Positions 1 to 11,447 of a stretch of DNA of 64,000 nt are shown piece after piece. Numbering within the stretch: position 1 is the first letter of the stretch; each line of letters opens with the position of its first letter. The stretch lies in assembly GCF_014805685.1 (NCBI RefSeq), contig NC_060893.1:15105773-15169772 (forward strand), given 5' to 3'. A program made the position numbers and the translations under genes. Under the pieces are notes generated by a model. It was not told where the DNA came from. It was given only the letters and a program-made list of their open reading frames with translations, and made no database searches. Origin of the DNA: Silurus meridionalis. Taxonomy: Eukaryota; Chordata; Actinopteri; Siluriformes; Siluridae.

Positions 1-229
1 TAAAACTTCTTTATTATATTGTTACAAATTTAAATAGTTAAAGAAATACAGCAGAAAATAAAATAAATTAAACATTAAAGAAGAAGAAAAAGCATGTATG
101 GGGAGGTTTTTTTCATGTAACTTCGTCAATCAAAAACATTTTTTGAACGACACTATTAGGATTGTCTACAACCTTATGATCTTAAACCATAGAAATGTTC
201 CTACATATAGGTATGTATTAATAACATCC

Positions 230-440
230 AGCTCTTGAATGATTGGCACCCTTATCAAAGATAGACAGAAAACCGGTTATAAGCAAAAGTCCTGGTGACA
301 GGTAACCTTTGAGAGAACAGTTATTTATAATTGAATTAGCTCTAAGAAAATAAACCACCTTTTTCCAAAATATATTAGTTAACTAAACCATGTGTCGAAA
401 TTATTGCCAACCCTGTTTTTTATACATTACATAGCCTTCC
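230..440. mobile_element. Degenerate Tc1/mariner-like fragment
   Basis: The left part contains the motif TGATTGGCACCCTTATCAAAG and the right part contains AAATTATTGCCAACCCTGTTTT. I recognise both as decayed forms of the 'ATTGGCACCC' blocks that recur in a common teleost Tc1/mariner family. No terminal repeats or reading frame survive, so the boundaries are approximate. The call rests on motif recognition only. Confidence 0.35.
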
Positions 441-775
441 TGTATACAGCTGGCTGTAATAAAGACATTTATACAGTGTGTTCAATCATTATTTCAGTTG
501 CGAATCCGATGCCTAGATGAAAAGGGATACAAACATTTTTAAAAAGAAAAGAGGTACACTAGCAGACTCAGTCTCATCAGCTACACAAAACAGAGGGTTT
601 CCTCCTCCACACCTCACTATATACCTCGACAGCAGTGATGCCAAACAGTCTTTGGCTGTCTAATCTTTTACTTTCACTCACCTCCCTAATCAATAGCATC
701 AAAAGCTCTCCAGTCCACAGCAATATATTCATAATGAGAAAGTCCTGCTCCCTTTAGGCTGTGGAGTTCATTTAG

Positions 776-803
776 AGGAGACCCCTGTCTGCACGGGTCT
801 CCT
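776..803. repeat. Short perfect inverted repeat
   Basis: AGGAGACCC (776-784) is followed by a 10-base loop and its exact complement GGGTCTCCT (795-803). It could form a stable 9-bp stem. No function can be assigned, and a chance origin is possible. Confidence 0.6.
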
Positions 804-1025
804 GGCTTTAGCCTTCAAACCCACCAATGATTAATGACTATATGGTAAGGGTAATCCTTACAAGACCATGTTTTATTAGTGTGGATGTGGATTGAGGGTC
901 TGTAGGAATGGGGGATAGTTGACCTAAAACTGTGTATCAGTTTGACTACAGTAGAAACACCAGTGTGGTTTATGTAGTGAGGTACAGAATGGGGACACTG
1001 TGATTAACAAAGTAGTGATGTGACA

Positions 1026-1030
<5 letters not shown>

Positions 1031-1077
<47 letters not shown>
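1031..1077. repeat. (GA)n microsatellite
   Basis: An uninterrupted GA dinucleotide array of 47 bases: a homopurine tract on the plus strand. Confidence 0.98.
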
Positions 1078-1080
<3 letters not shown>

Positions 1081-1176
1081 TTTGCTAAACAGACACTCTA
1101 CAACCAATTCAGACTATTGTTTTTAGGAAGCAGAAGCACAAAAACACTATGTTTTATGTTTATATTTACAAACATA

Positions 1177-1489
1177 TAGTATATGGACAAATATATCCCA
1201 AAGGTGTTCAGTTAGTTTAGGCCCAGGGCTCTACAGCAGGCCAAGATCTTCCACTCCAACCCATGTAACCCATATGTTCATGGTGGTTTCAGCTTGTTTT
1301 GTGAAGAGAGGCATTTTAATGCTGGAACAGTTTTGGGTCTCCTAGTTTAAGTGAAGAAAATATTTAATGCTACTGCATCCAAAGACAGTCTGTACAATTG
1401 TGTACCTCTGACTTTATGGTAACAGTTCGAAAAAAAAAACCCACATATGTCTGAAAATACTGTGTCCCAATACTTTTGTCCATATAGTG
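1177..1489. mobile_element. Non-autonomous Tc1-family element, family A
   Basis: The ends are inverted copies of a CACTATATGGACAAAAGTATTGG-like terminus: a degenerate left copy near 1177-1195 and a well-kept right copy at 1462-1489 on the reverse strand. TA dinucleotides flank the element. The inside holds two recognisable pieces of a Tc1-type transposase gene in opposite orientations, joined near GGGTCTCCTAGTTTAAG (1335-1351). The left half resembles the antisense 3' part of the gene; the right half resembles a sense middle part. It cannot encode a protein. The same junction occurs in opposite orientation at 18765-19215, so this chimeric structure is a family trait. The Tc1 assignment is by recognition of motifs. 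Confidence 0.7.
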
Positions 1490-3290
1490 TACATTTGGAA
1501 AATGCTACCTTTATATTCTATAATATATAGGTCTATTGTGACAGTTTTATCAGCAAAGCTTAACCACTGACCCGGTTAGAACGAAAATATTGAGAATATA
1601 AATATGATATGTAGTAGGATTTTGTTATTTTTTTTCATCTCTGTCTCCTTTATTTATTTCCTTGGTTTTTCTGCTGCACAGATAAAACCCCAAGCTTCTC
1701 AGGCATCACCTGAAAGCTGGCCGGCAAATGTGAGGAGTTTGAGCTCTATGATAGAGTGCAGGATAGACAAGATCAACAAATCCATGAGAGAGTGGATCAT
1801 CAATCTATAACTCACACACACATTCACACACTTCCTAGCACTGTGAGGAAACAGCTCTGGCATCATCCAACATAGTGTTAGGTAGAAGAGATAAATTTTG
1901 CAATCGATTATGACTTTCATTTTTTTATTCCCCTCTTCAGGTATTTTCCATGTGTGTAATATGATTTGTATGCACCTTATGTTTAAACAATTACAAAACA
2001 AGATACTGATTTATTTTATTTTTTTTAGGATTGCTTAGTAATCCACAGTAAATGCTTTATACTGGTCAGGGTCCTGATGGATCTGGAGTATGGAGTACAC
2101 TGGGTATGAGGTGGAAATAGACCCTGAATAAAAAAGCTGAATGAAAATTAGTAATTTTTTGTGCAAATATAATTTACTATGCAATTTGTATAGTTCCTTA
2201 ACCTCAACTGCATCACTCACATTTCAAAATCATTTTAGATGTTTAATCGAAGCTTTCGGACAGGCTTATCTGAAGTAACTGGGACGTCTTGGAAACTATG
2301 GATTATAGATAAAAATAATAAATATTTCATAGTATTTATTAGATTCATCATAATCTACTATCAAGATCAAATGGCAGTATGATGCATGTATAAATTTATG
2401 GTCAGCTGTTATTTGAATAATGATTGAGAACTCGCGATCCTAAGCCTCTTTTTATACCTTTGTTATTAGATGAAAAAAGCATTAGGTCCATGTGTCCGTC
2501 TGTCTGACTTCCTCATTAGCGCAATATCTCCAGAACAAGTGGTCAAGATTTTAAGAATTTACCCTGTAAATTTAATAAACAAACAAATAAATAGCATTTA
2601 TTTGATATAACAGTTAAATAAAGCATTCCTGGAATGTTTTTTATGCTTTGGCAGACATGCTTTTACAAATAGCTGTGTGAAAATGATCACTGTTTAGTTA
2701 CAAAAAGAGCAAATTACAAGTAGAAAAAATAAACCCTGCTGTTATTATTCTCACAAGTTCCATGTAACCTTCCATTCCATGTCACTTTCTTGATGTGTAG
2801 GCGACACATTAAAATATTTGACCTGCATACGTACAAACTGCTCAGAATCTCAAATCTGCTCGAATCTGATATTAGATCTGTGATTAAAACTCATCAGATC
2901 TTGGATGAGAGTGAAAAGGAGGGATAGGGAAAGCAATAATGATGTCCTCTGCCCATAACCCAAAAGCAGCTGTCCTATCAAATCCTAAGAGAGCATGGCA
3001 TAAAGTTATTTTAGTCTCTACTCTATTTTTATATCAATACTTAGCCATATATTTGTACATTTTGTGTGTGGATCAACCCCCTAATTGGAATATATTTTCT
3101 CTTAGATAGAGTCAGAACTTCCTCTCTATTTTTCACCACAGATTTCCTCATCCACATCTACACAGTAATGTCTCTCATGATAAGGCATGGTATGCGTATG
3201 CAATGCTGAGCCACAAAGGATGGGATAAACCCCTAAACTTTAATCAAGGCATTTACAAATTTTTCCTTGAAACCGAAAAAAAAAAACAGC
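1490..3290. other. Unassigned non-coding DNA
   Basis: Apart from the SINE fragment at 2040-2130 I see no supported gene. The short open frame at 1604-1810 is hydrophobic, follows a T-rich stretch and has no family signature. A 'GTCCGTCTGTCTGAC...GCGCAATATCTC' stretch near 2488-2535 may be another decayed dispersed repeat. Confidence 0.55.
2040..2130 (-). mobile_element. SINE 3'-part fragment (V-SINE-like)
   Basis: Read on the minus strand, this is the distal part of a common fish SINE. The plus strand shows CTTTATACTGGTCAGGGTCC, GGATCTGGAGTATGG and GGTGGAAATAGACCCTGAAT. These correspond to the 'ACCCTGACCAGGATAAAG...' end of the element. The tRNA-related head is missing. Other copies in the window are at 16325-16660, 22410-22760, 46058-46175, 60780-61015 and 61024-61202. 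Confidence 0.6.
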
Positions 3291-3304
3291 AGCTCTCTCT
3301 GCAG

Positions 3305-3494
3305 GCAGGAATCCAGGGTGGAACACTACAGAAGAGCTGCTAGCAGGCATCTTCAAAAGCTCAAGCAGCTCTTTGAGTTAGGGCTGTTGGGGGGTGAGGA
3401 CTGCGCTGTTTGTGACGCACGAAGGCGCCTCAGAGATACAGCAGCAAGTCTGGAGATGAGAGTGTTCGCACAACTTAGTCATGGACTGGCATAG
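3305..3494 (+). CDS. Candidate terminal coding exon, unknown product
   Basis: A plausible last exon of an unrecognised gene. Sequence evidence: a CT-rich acceptor ending CTCTCTCTGCAG at 3304; an open frame starting one base into the exon (Gln codon at 3306); 62 codons to TAG at 3492-3494; and AATAAA about 390 bases later (near 3886). The deduced peptide is highly charged and likely helical. It begins QESRVEHYRRAASRH, contains a Leu/Lys-rich stretch (QKLKQLFELGLL), a Cys-x-x-Cys (CAVC), an Arg-rich patch (ARRRLRD) and ends FAQLSHGLA. Its composition is much more protein-like than any other open frame here. No upstream exon is identified; an A-run 15 bases before the acceptor weakens the pyrimidine tract. 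It could be chance or a pseudogene fragment. I know no family match. Confidence 0.3.
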
Positions 3495-3499
3495 TGACT

Positions 3500-4265
3500 A
3501 ACAGTGCAATGTTCTTATACTGGATCACGAACTTAAGGAATAATTGGAATAATCGATTGTTTCTTTGTACTTGATACTGGGAAGTATTTTTCTTTAAAGC
3601 TGAGCACACACTACAAGGGGTTTAGCACAACTTTCCTGTTAGAGAGTAATTTTGGCAATGGGAAATGAAACATGTAGTGGGAGATCTTTCTGTGACTAGT
3701 AGCAAGAACGGCAACGAGCAACAGCCAGTCAAATTCCCCCGCTCTCATGTGCAGCACATCCCTGAATCCAGTTTATCTTTTATCAATTTAAGTAGGAGTT
3801 TTATTCCAAAAGTGACAATAATAATATTGCTTAAGTATATATACAATTATTTGGCATATGATACCCCAGTGATTGTTAAGAGCAAATAAATTAAACTGGA
3901 CATGATTCCTGGTAGTCCACAGTATACAAATAGATTTTTTTTTACTCTATATTCTCTTTGCTATATTTCTCTTTTCATACACAGCCACACATTTATTTCA
4001 TAAAAAAAAAAAAAAACAAAGGTATTCGTTGGATCAGACGATGCTTGTGCTTGTATAAATCTAAGTGATTGTAATCATGCAGTTTTGAGCAGATCAGCGA
4101 TTCAAAAGTCATGTAGTGTGCGCTTGACTTGTTTTAATAAAAATGATGAATATGCAAAAAATATCAAAAGGGAAATGTCTGATACATCTTGATGTGTGAT
4201 GTTTGTTTTCTGCTGCTAGAGGCAGTCTTACATGGATTTTCTTGACATGTGTATCTTCCAAAAAC
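3500..4265. other. Unassigned, possible 3' UTR of the 3305-3494 exon
   Basis: AT-rich sequence without recognisable repeats. AATAAA near 3886 could serve as a poly(A) signal if the upstream exon is real. An A-run lies at about 4003-4016. No gene is seen. Confidence 0.4.
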
Positions 4266-4430
4266 CAAGAATTGTCATTGCCCCAGTAATTTCATGTGGA
4301 TACTGTAGAACACCAGAACAACTCTGCTGGAACCATAATAATATAGATGTTTAGAGGAGTAAAGGTTTATAATCTCACTATCCAGTGTGTCACAGAACAG
4401 AACTTGCTCAATTGTGATATAAACCATGTC

Positions 4431-4503
4431 TGGATTTCTGTAAAGCTGCTTTGAAACAGTGTGTATTGTTAAACGTATAATACAAATAAAATTAAACTGA
4501 AAT
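4431..4503 (+). mobile_element. Retroelement 3' tail, tail family 1
   Basis: The motifs TTTCTGTAAAGCTGCTTTGA and AATACAAATAAAATTAAACTGA match the common fish 3' tail 'GTAAAGCTGCTTTGAGACAATGT...GCGCTATACAAATAAA' followed by a short repeat. Upstream sequence from about 4380 may belong to it. Relatives are at 35283-35455, 41455-41655 and 48660-48815 (-). The simple-sequence end suggests a non-LTR retroelement, but I cannot name the clade. Confidence 0.6.
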
Positions 4504-4960
4504 GCTATGTACAAACACATAAACAAGCAGATGAAGTCCAAACAAGGCTAACATTAGAAAATAATGAATAAAAACCGAAAAAATATCATCCATCATCTTC
4601 ACAATTATAAATGTATCGAGTTTCGGGAGAATTTCGACACGCACGCTCAAGATGTCACTTCAAATAATAAGAAACATGGTTGATCTCAAGGTGCTCATCA
4701 GTCACTCGAGATGATGAATTGGAGTTCGTTTTTGTGTAACAAGGCCATAGCGATTAGGCCGCATTAGTGATGAGAGAAGAAGTGATAGCACAGGCATGTC
4801 GTGTCCTCTGTGACTTAATTATTCTGCTGCTGTCACCATGGTTACACAACCACGCCAAAACGACGATGCCAGGGAGCCACCAGTGCCGCCTGCCCTAATC
4901 TGTACTGAGGCAAACATCTGCTGCCTGCTTCCACCAGGAACACTTCACGTGCACCCACAT

Positions 4961-5037
4961 ACACACACACACACACACACTCCCTCTATTTCTCTCTCAC
5001 ACACACATATTCTCTCTATTTCTCTCTCACACACACC
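4961..5037. repeat. CA array with CT/CA compound repeats
   Basis: (AC)10 at 4961-4980 is followed by two near-identical units of about 28 bases (CTCTATTTCTCTCTCACACACAC). A local tandem duplication of a mixed CT/CA block. Confidence 0.9.
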
Positions 5038-5039
5038 CC

Positions 5040-5695
5040 TGAAAACTTTCTCATGCCTACACACTAGAACAGATTTGTCTAGCTGCCTGCATAACCAACC
5101 AGCAAACCAGCTGCCTACTGCCAACACAGACACCTACTCTTTACAGATGTGTCAAAGGTTACAGCAACTGCCTGAATATGACTTCATTAATCAGTGCCTG
5201 AGGGCATCTAGTGTGTTTTATAGGATTGATCTTTAACCCTTCATTTGCCTTCAGAGAGGCAAGGGGGAAATAAAGACACTAACTTCCTGAATAGTCAGCA
5301 TTTTAGTACTGTCTGATTTGTAAAACAGTACTTAATATTACCCAGATTGGATGTCTAAAGTTCTCAGTCTGCCCAATCCAAAAAGAATGCTCATCAGACC
5401 AGAATTCTAGAATAGTTTCACAGAACATCATGGACTAAACTGTCACTCTGATGGCTAAGTAGCATTGATGCTGATGGATCAGCAACCTAACAAGGATTTA
5501 TTCCCTCAACTGAGTTCCAGGGGCAGAGCAAGATTAATTATGTACGATGAACAAACATTTAAATAATAGGCTTTGAAGAGGACCTAAATTCGGTCCTAAA
5601 TAATCTACCATGGCATGACAGTTAATTTTATTCAGTTTATGACTAAATTATAGTTGGCCATAGTTATCCAGATGTTGTCCAGCAGTTTCTGTATG
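5040..5695. other. Unassigned non-coding DNA
   Basis: No supported gene or repeat. The longest open frame running in from 4838 mostly translates the CA/CT array and is dismissed. Confidence 0.55.
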
Positions 5696-5696
5696 C

Positions 5697-5913
5697 TTTG
5701 TCACACTTGTCACACATACACTAAAACACCGTGACATTCGTTCTTCTCATATTTTGGAAGCTGGGGTCAAAGCGCACCCTTGCACCCCTGGAGCAGAGAG
5801 GGTTAAGGTCCTTGCTCAAGGGTCCAACAGTGGCAGCCTGGTAGTGCTCAGGCTTAAACTCCCAACCTTCCAATCAGTAGCCCAAAGCCTTAACCACTGT
5901 GCTACCACTTCCC
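5697..5913 (-). mobile_element. tRNA-derived SINE with LINE-like tail
   Basis: On the minus strand the head reads AGTGGTAGCACAGTGGTTAA (box A-like), then a box B-like AGTTTAAGCC, then a body with CTTGAGCAAGGACCTTAACC. The distal end (plus strand 5697-5760, TTGTCACACATACACTAAAA and GTGACATTCG) is the complement of a 'TTCACTG...TGTATGTGTGACAA' tail. That tail resembles the LINE tails at 11824-12009 and 48875-49050. The copy looks nearly complete. It is a transposed element, not a tRNA gene, because no cloverleaf is kept. Confidence 0.75.
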
Positions 5914-6920
5914 AAAATTGGTGATATATGACTCCAAATTGCAATCCCTTTTCAGTAAACAGCATGGGACACACACACATATGCTAGTGTTTGGAAAAGA
6001 AAGGACGAGTAGAATGATTTGGAATCATCCACACTTTCCTTCTGCTACCCTCTGCCCCTACACTGCTGTAGCTTGCTATCTTACCATCGTCTGATAATTC
6101 CTGCAGGGTGTTTCACACAAGCAACAGACGGAGATGGAGTCCTCCTTTGAGAGATGCCCAAGGGACATAGACCGGCTGGCAGTAGGTGGCACAGTTTGTC
6201 ACGTGCTAGTGGAAGACACCTCACCAATAAACCTTTGCCTGTCTGTGCATGTAGCCAATGCTGTCAGGAGGTGCTCATTGACATTCAAATGTATGCACAC
6301 ACCAACTCAAAATTTGATTAACTCTACCGGGGGTAAGTGAATATAAGCCTCCTAACTGTTTGTGAGCAATAGCAACCACACAGAGTAGCCAGGTTGCCCA
6401 ACAACAAAACATTACCAGAAGAATTAAAGATAGGTTCAGGAACTTTCTATTGTTTTCTTTGAAAGATTCAGTAGTTCTTGATTCAAGTCCCACAAAACAG
6501 GAACTAACTGATCATCTGAATGAACCTCATGAACCCAGTGTAGTCTAGATGTCAGGCACATTTCCAGAGTCCATAAATGCGGTACCTACAGTGGGAACAT
6601 AGAAATGAAACTTCAAGCAAGACACAGTGTCAAGCATTTCAGGCTTTGCAAAGAGTTAATGCCCGATGGTGAGAGAAGCAGCAGTCAAAACAAAGCTCAC
6701 CAGGGCTCCAACTGCCCGCTACACTCAGATCTATTTTTAATGGCCCAATCCCTGTGTCAGCAAAAAGAATGCATCGTTATAGAAGCCTGCATCATTCATG
6801 AGAGGTCTGATTTAAATATATGGTGTCAGGGCTGGGCTTCATGTGTGTTTCAGAGCACTTGGATCCAAAAATGTAATTCTTTTTGGGGAATTTTAATTTT
6901 AACTCTTCAACTGTTTAACT
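5914..6920. other. Unassigned non-coding DNA
   Basis: No gene is supported. The open frames at 6134-6340 and 6605-6943 have no recognisable domain, and the second runs into a retroelement tail. Confidence 0.55.
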
Positions 6921-6974
6921 CAAATTTCCCCACTGTGGGATGAATAAAGGTATATCTTATCTTATTTTATCTTA
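6921..6974 (+). mobile_element. Retroelement 3' tail, tail family 3
   Basis: CAAATTTCCCCACTGTGGGA, then TGAATAAAGG and an ATCTT/TATCTTAT simple repeat. This 'ATTTCCC..GGGATGAATAAAGTATCT' form is a common fish LINE terminus with a microsatellite tail. Only the last ~55 bases can be recognised. Confidence 0.65.
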
Positions 6975-7006
6975 AACTGAGACATTGTGGAATTATTGAG
7001 TAGGTG

Positions 7007-7200
7007 TATATGATATATGGCCAAAAGGATGCAGATCTTCATATCCATATGGGCCCATTTCAAAACCATGGGCATTAACACAAAGCTGGTCTCCCCTGTG
7101 CGCTTTAAATAAACTCCATTCTGCAGGTAAAGCTTTCCACTAAATGTTTAAATGTGGCTGTGGGGATTTGTGCTTATTCAGCCACATGACATCAACAAAC
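7007..7200 (-). mobile_element. Tc1-family element A, left-end fragment
   Basis: It starts with a TATATGGCCAAAAG-type terminus (7013-7026). Sequence such as CAAAACCATGGGCATTAA, AAGCTTTCCACTAAATG and GGGATTTGTGCTTATTCAGC follows; I recognise it as the antisense 3' portion of the Tc1-type gene of family A. The rest of the element, including the other terminus, is absent. No protein is encoded. Confidence 0.6.
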
Positions 7201-8614
7201 AACAACAATACACTGACCTGAAAAATAGCAAACAAATTAAACAAATGCACTTCTGAGACCTTTATGTCATCATCTGCTTGTGTATTATTGGTTATACAGA
7301 CAGAAATCCACTTCTATAGTCTCCTTGCATCAAAAGATGAAATTATGATGATTCAAATCTGTGATGTAAAATTCAACACGTCTGAGTTCACAGAAGTTTT
7401 CAACTATTTACTCACTCTCTGCTAATTTACCCACAAGCCTTAAACATTTCAACTAAATAACTAACTGCATATATTTGCTTTTTATTTGCTGACCAGTGGT
7501 TTGTTTTTAAGACCATCAAAAGCTAGTCCTACAACACTGCCTTCCTGTTTTTAAAGAAAATATCTAAAATACTAAACATCAAAGAGAATCAGAAGGTTGT
7601 ACATTAAAGTAAGGACATAATAAGTTTAAAAAAAAACATTTTCAGCCATTGCGATGTAGAGCGCCATCAAGTTCAAAGCGAATCCCTGCGCTGTCATATC
7701 GCTCCACATATCCATCATACAACATTTCAATCTGATGATACTAAGTAGCATTAGCATTACCAACTTTCATGTACATTTCTGTCCTTTCAGATGCAGGTAT
7801 TTAACATCATCATCACATTGTCTGAATTTGATGCGATACTCTAGTAGCAGCATGAGGACTCAGAGCCATAAACTCGACTAGTAATAAAACTTGCTAATGG
7901 CAAACAATTCTTCATTAGCAAGCTTAAACTGTTATGTTTTAACCATTTGATATAAGTATTTTGTCTTAGCACTTCCTGAGCCTTTCATAACATTAGTTTC
8001 TTCTTTTGTTCCATGTTTGATTATCACCTACAATTCTGTTTTCGATGTTCTATCTTCTTCAGCAGAATCCCCCCTGCGTATACAATCATATGAGCACAAG
8101 ATCAGTGTGAAATAAAAAGCCAGCTGAGGTTTTATTATAGTACAAAAGCAGCTTTGGAGACTGAACGCTTGGCAGAAGGCTCCTGCAGAATTTAGTTTTG
8201 AGTCTCAGGAACTCAAGCCTGTACAAACATGGCCTTAATATCATTGCCCAGGTCCTAATTTACTAAAGGTTTATATTTGTAATAAATACTCACCACAAAA
8301 AAGTGCAAGATGACTTACTAACAGGGTCTTGGCAGGATTTTGTCTTTCACATGCTTTTGTATTTTCAATTTTCAATTAAAATTTTGAGTGGTGCCCATAA
8401 ACTTCTAGTAATTTTGCATCCACAATTGATTGTCTGAATGTTTCTTCAAGAGCAACGACTGCAAATTGGTAGAACTGAATGCAAGTATTATATTCACAGA
8501 TGACTGTTTTCCTCAAAATATACTATTTATTAGAATTTTGTTATAGATCACTTCCCTAAAGATTTTATATTGTAGTCTCTCAGTGGTTCTACTCTGCTGT
8601 TTACTTTTTCAGTA
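7201..8614. other. Unassigned AT-rich DNA
   Basis: No gene or dispersed repeat is recognised. It contains one short perfect hairpin at 7890-7922, listed separately. Confidence 0.55.
7890..7922. repeat. Short perfect inverted repeat
   Basis: CTTGCTAATG (7890-7899) and CATTAGCAAG (7913-7922) are perfect complements around a 13-base loop. Both arms contain ATTAGC, so it may also be a dyad for a homeodomain-type factor. Function unknown. Confidence 0.6.
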
Positions 8615-8945
8615 AACCCGTGCCTGCTGTAACCTCAGATTCTTGTTCCTGGCTTTTAGTAGTGGAAGCTGATATGGTATTCTAAATCTGCCTCAACGTT
8701 CTTCGTGTTCTGTGATGCTTTTCTGCACATGAGAGTTGTACCAAGCAGTTATCTCATATAATCATATCCTTCCAGGTAATGTGATCCAGGCTGCACATTT
8801 TGCTCTGGCCTCTCTCATCAACATGGCATTTCTACACCACACCATTCTGTGTAATCTCTGGAGACTGTGGTGCATGACAATTCAAAAAGTGTCGGAAATA
8901 CTGTACTATAACTATTCTCTCTGGCACCAACAACCGTGCGATAGA
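8615..8945 (-). mobile_element. Tc1-like fragment, family B
   Basis: The plus strand reads as the complement of an internal Tc1-type transposase gene. Recognisable blocks are GATGCTTTTCTGCACA, CCTCTCTCATCAACATGGCA, ACCATTCTGTGTAATCTCTG, GGAAATACTGTACT and CTGGCACCAACAA. The same blocks occur, complemented, at 15681-16071, 46811-47268 and 58931-59240. Stops and indels abound, the termini are not visible and it is inactive. Confidence 0.75.
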
Positions 8946-11080
8946 TAGTTTTACAGTTAATATTAAAGGAAACTGTTGACCTGAATCAGTGGAATTGTGT
9001 GTGTTCTGCTGTGGGATTCATGAATTTGACCTGAGATCACAAATGTCCTGATGGGTCTGGTTTGAAAGTCAGTCTGGATCATAACCCAGGTCTGTATCTG
9101 ATTTCTGAATCATCTGGACTGTGGGCTCTAAGGGATCTCGTCTTAATCTCTGGTTACTCATCTCCTCTGCCCTTAGAAGGAGCTTATTCCCACAGATGTG
9201 GAAAAGAGGGGCATGTGAGTGTGAATCTTCTGCAAAGTTTCTGAGCCCTTATGTGATTTCATGTCCTGCTAATCCTATCTGGAATTCAAACCCACAAGAC
9301 TGTGGCTCTTGTATTTCTATCATAGTGCTTTGCTTCGTTTTATAGAAAAACTAATGCAATTTAATGACACACCACAATAGCATTGATTCGTTCCTGCCAT
9401 GAGGAATTCAAGTTGAACAATAAGTGCATTAGCTGTAATGATAGTTAGAGAGTTGACAAAGTTGACTAAGTGGCAAGCAACAAAAGTTTCCACAGACACA
9501 TTCTACATGGCAGAATTAATCGAGCCAAACTATGGCACTATTTATACCTCGTGTTTAATAGGTTTATTAATGGTGTTTTGTTCAGTGTGGAAGCTGTCTC
9601 ATGCCACAGAGCTCATCGGGAGTCTCTGTGATGGGCTCAGTGTAACGCAAATTCATCAGCTCTACTCATGCATGAGCTTGATGGCTTTCCCAAAATGAAG
9701 GCGTACTACATCAAGAGGAAGTCAGGAAGTCAAGTTCCTCTTTTTAATTGAAAACGTGGTTTCTCAGAATGCAAGGCTGGAGAAAGGAAGGATATTGGTT
9801 TTATGTATTGTGGAATCTATCTCTGTTATCTGATTGGACGTTAATTAACAAACAGAAGGTTTCCTTTAAAGTCCCGGATGAAGAAAAGCTCTAATTTCCC
9901 AACGGAATGATCACGTCCAAAGTCCCCGAGATTAAAAGACAGACGTGCACAAATAACATATGTCTGCTCTGATTTGGATTCATTGAGGCTCATTAACAAA
10001 CATGGAGAAATTTTAATATTATAAATTCCTCACAGCTGAGGAATCCAGGTAAAAAAAAATACCTGTGGTCTATCTGTGTATGACTAGGGAGACTGAAGAG
10101 AATGGAGTGTATGCGAGAGTGTCTTAGGAAAATCAAGACTTCTCAGTATGGGGCACCTCCTGCAGAGCACAAAGAGCATATGTCAAAAAAGCTTTACAGC
10201 CATGAACGGTCAGATGTGTTGAACAAAGTCATCACTGTAGGTGGTCTACACTCTTTTCTCCTTTACTTAACCCCGACACAGGTGAAAGAAGACACCTGAC
10301 ATATGAAGGTCACGAGGGCATCTGGTGGTGGCCAAATCAAAAATCAACTTAGCCAAAAACTCCATTCTCATCAGACCCGCAATTAACTGGTGTTAAGTGC
10401 AAGACAATAGAAAGACAAGGAAAAGTCAGAAAGCAAAGGGAAGGGAGGGGAAGTGAAAAAGAGAAGGAAGAGTTCTCGAAGGAAAATCGATGCCAGTTGT
10501 TCATGGTTCATGCAGCACTGTATGAGATCTTGGCCTTTTTTTCCTCCAGCGGAGCCGTGAGCGAGACCTCCATCAGCAATCTACCAGCCAAGAACCCTTC
10601 ACAAACCACTCTCAATTCCAGCAGACACATGGCTGAAGTGCCAGACAGATAGCTACACACAGTAAAATAGTAATTCAATCAGGCAGTAAATCAGTGTAAT
10701 CAGAACCAGAATGAAGCTCGGAATATGTATAGGCACTTCACAACATTTATAAAACAAGTAGCACAAGCCAAGATACAATTGAGTGAAAATAAACAATCAA
10801 TAGCAACTGCGTGAAGACGCCCAACATCAACAAACACAATCACTTATAGTTTGATAGTTTTATGGAATAATGTGCCGTATTTCTCATTTTTGATTGAACA
10901 TAAATAGCAAAATTGGACAAAGCAAGTGGAAATCACAGAGCTTCAGACTGACAGTCCTCTCAGGAGACTGTGCAATAGGATAAATGTCTTTCACCTATTC
11001 CTTCCCCTCACACACATTTTATTTAAATGAATTTGTATTTTTGATTTGAAGATTCAATCTACTCCAATTCTTATCTTTTC
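8946..11080. other. Unassigned non-coding DNA
   Basis: No exon, RNA gene or repeat is supported. Overlapping short frames near 9062-9345 and 9438-9698 have no family features. The purine-rich stretch 10430-10490 is simple sequence. Confidence 0.5.
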
Positions 11081-11084
11081 TTTT

Positions 11085-11165
11085 TGTTCTTATTCTATTT
11101 TACATCACAGTCCAGTCAATAAAAGCGCTTTACTGCATCTATGATTGTGTATGTGACAAATCTAA
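11085..11165 (+). mobile_element. Degenerate retroelement tail, tail family 2
   Basis: CAGTCCAGTCAATAAAAGCG, TTTACTGCATC and TGTGTATGTGACAAATCTAATTT align by eye with the better copy at 11930-12008. An older copy of the same 3' end. Confidence 0.5.
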
Positions 11166-11441
11166 TTTATAAAAATAACTTTATGTAATAATTATGTCAA
11201 CTGTATTATTGTCAGACCTTTAGTTTTTGGTATTCAATGCATTATATTGGCACAACATCCTGGTACAGGGGATTGTGTTATGGCCTGTGTGGAATTTTCT
11301 TGTGCCTGCATGGGTTTTCTCCAAATTCTCTGCTTTTGTTCCCCTTTCCAAAAACATGCAAAATTGCCTATAATGATATGATTGGTATATTGTAAACTGT
11401 TTTTGTTTTTTGTGCACTGGGAATCAGAGAGCAGGTGAGAA

Positions 11442-11447
11442 AGAGAG

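Larger units (their letters stand above)
1..1030. other. AT-rich non-coding block
   Basis: No gene is visible. The block is AT-rich. It holds a degenerate Tc1/mariner-like stretch (230-440) and a short perfect hairpin (776-803), both listed separately. The remainder shows no recognisable repeat or exon. Confidence 0.6.

Noticed and set aside
4838..5236. 132-codon frame
   Set aside because: Its core is His-Thr and Ser-Leu repeats from CA/CT simple sequence.
5850..5913. tRNA-like box A and box B
   Set aside because: They belong to the tRNA-derived head of a SINE; the cloverleaf is not maintained, so it is not a tRNA gene.
6605..6943. 112-codon frame
   Set aside because: Ends in a retroelement tail and has no family features.
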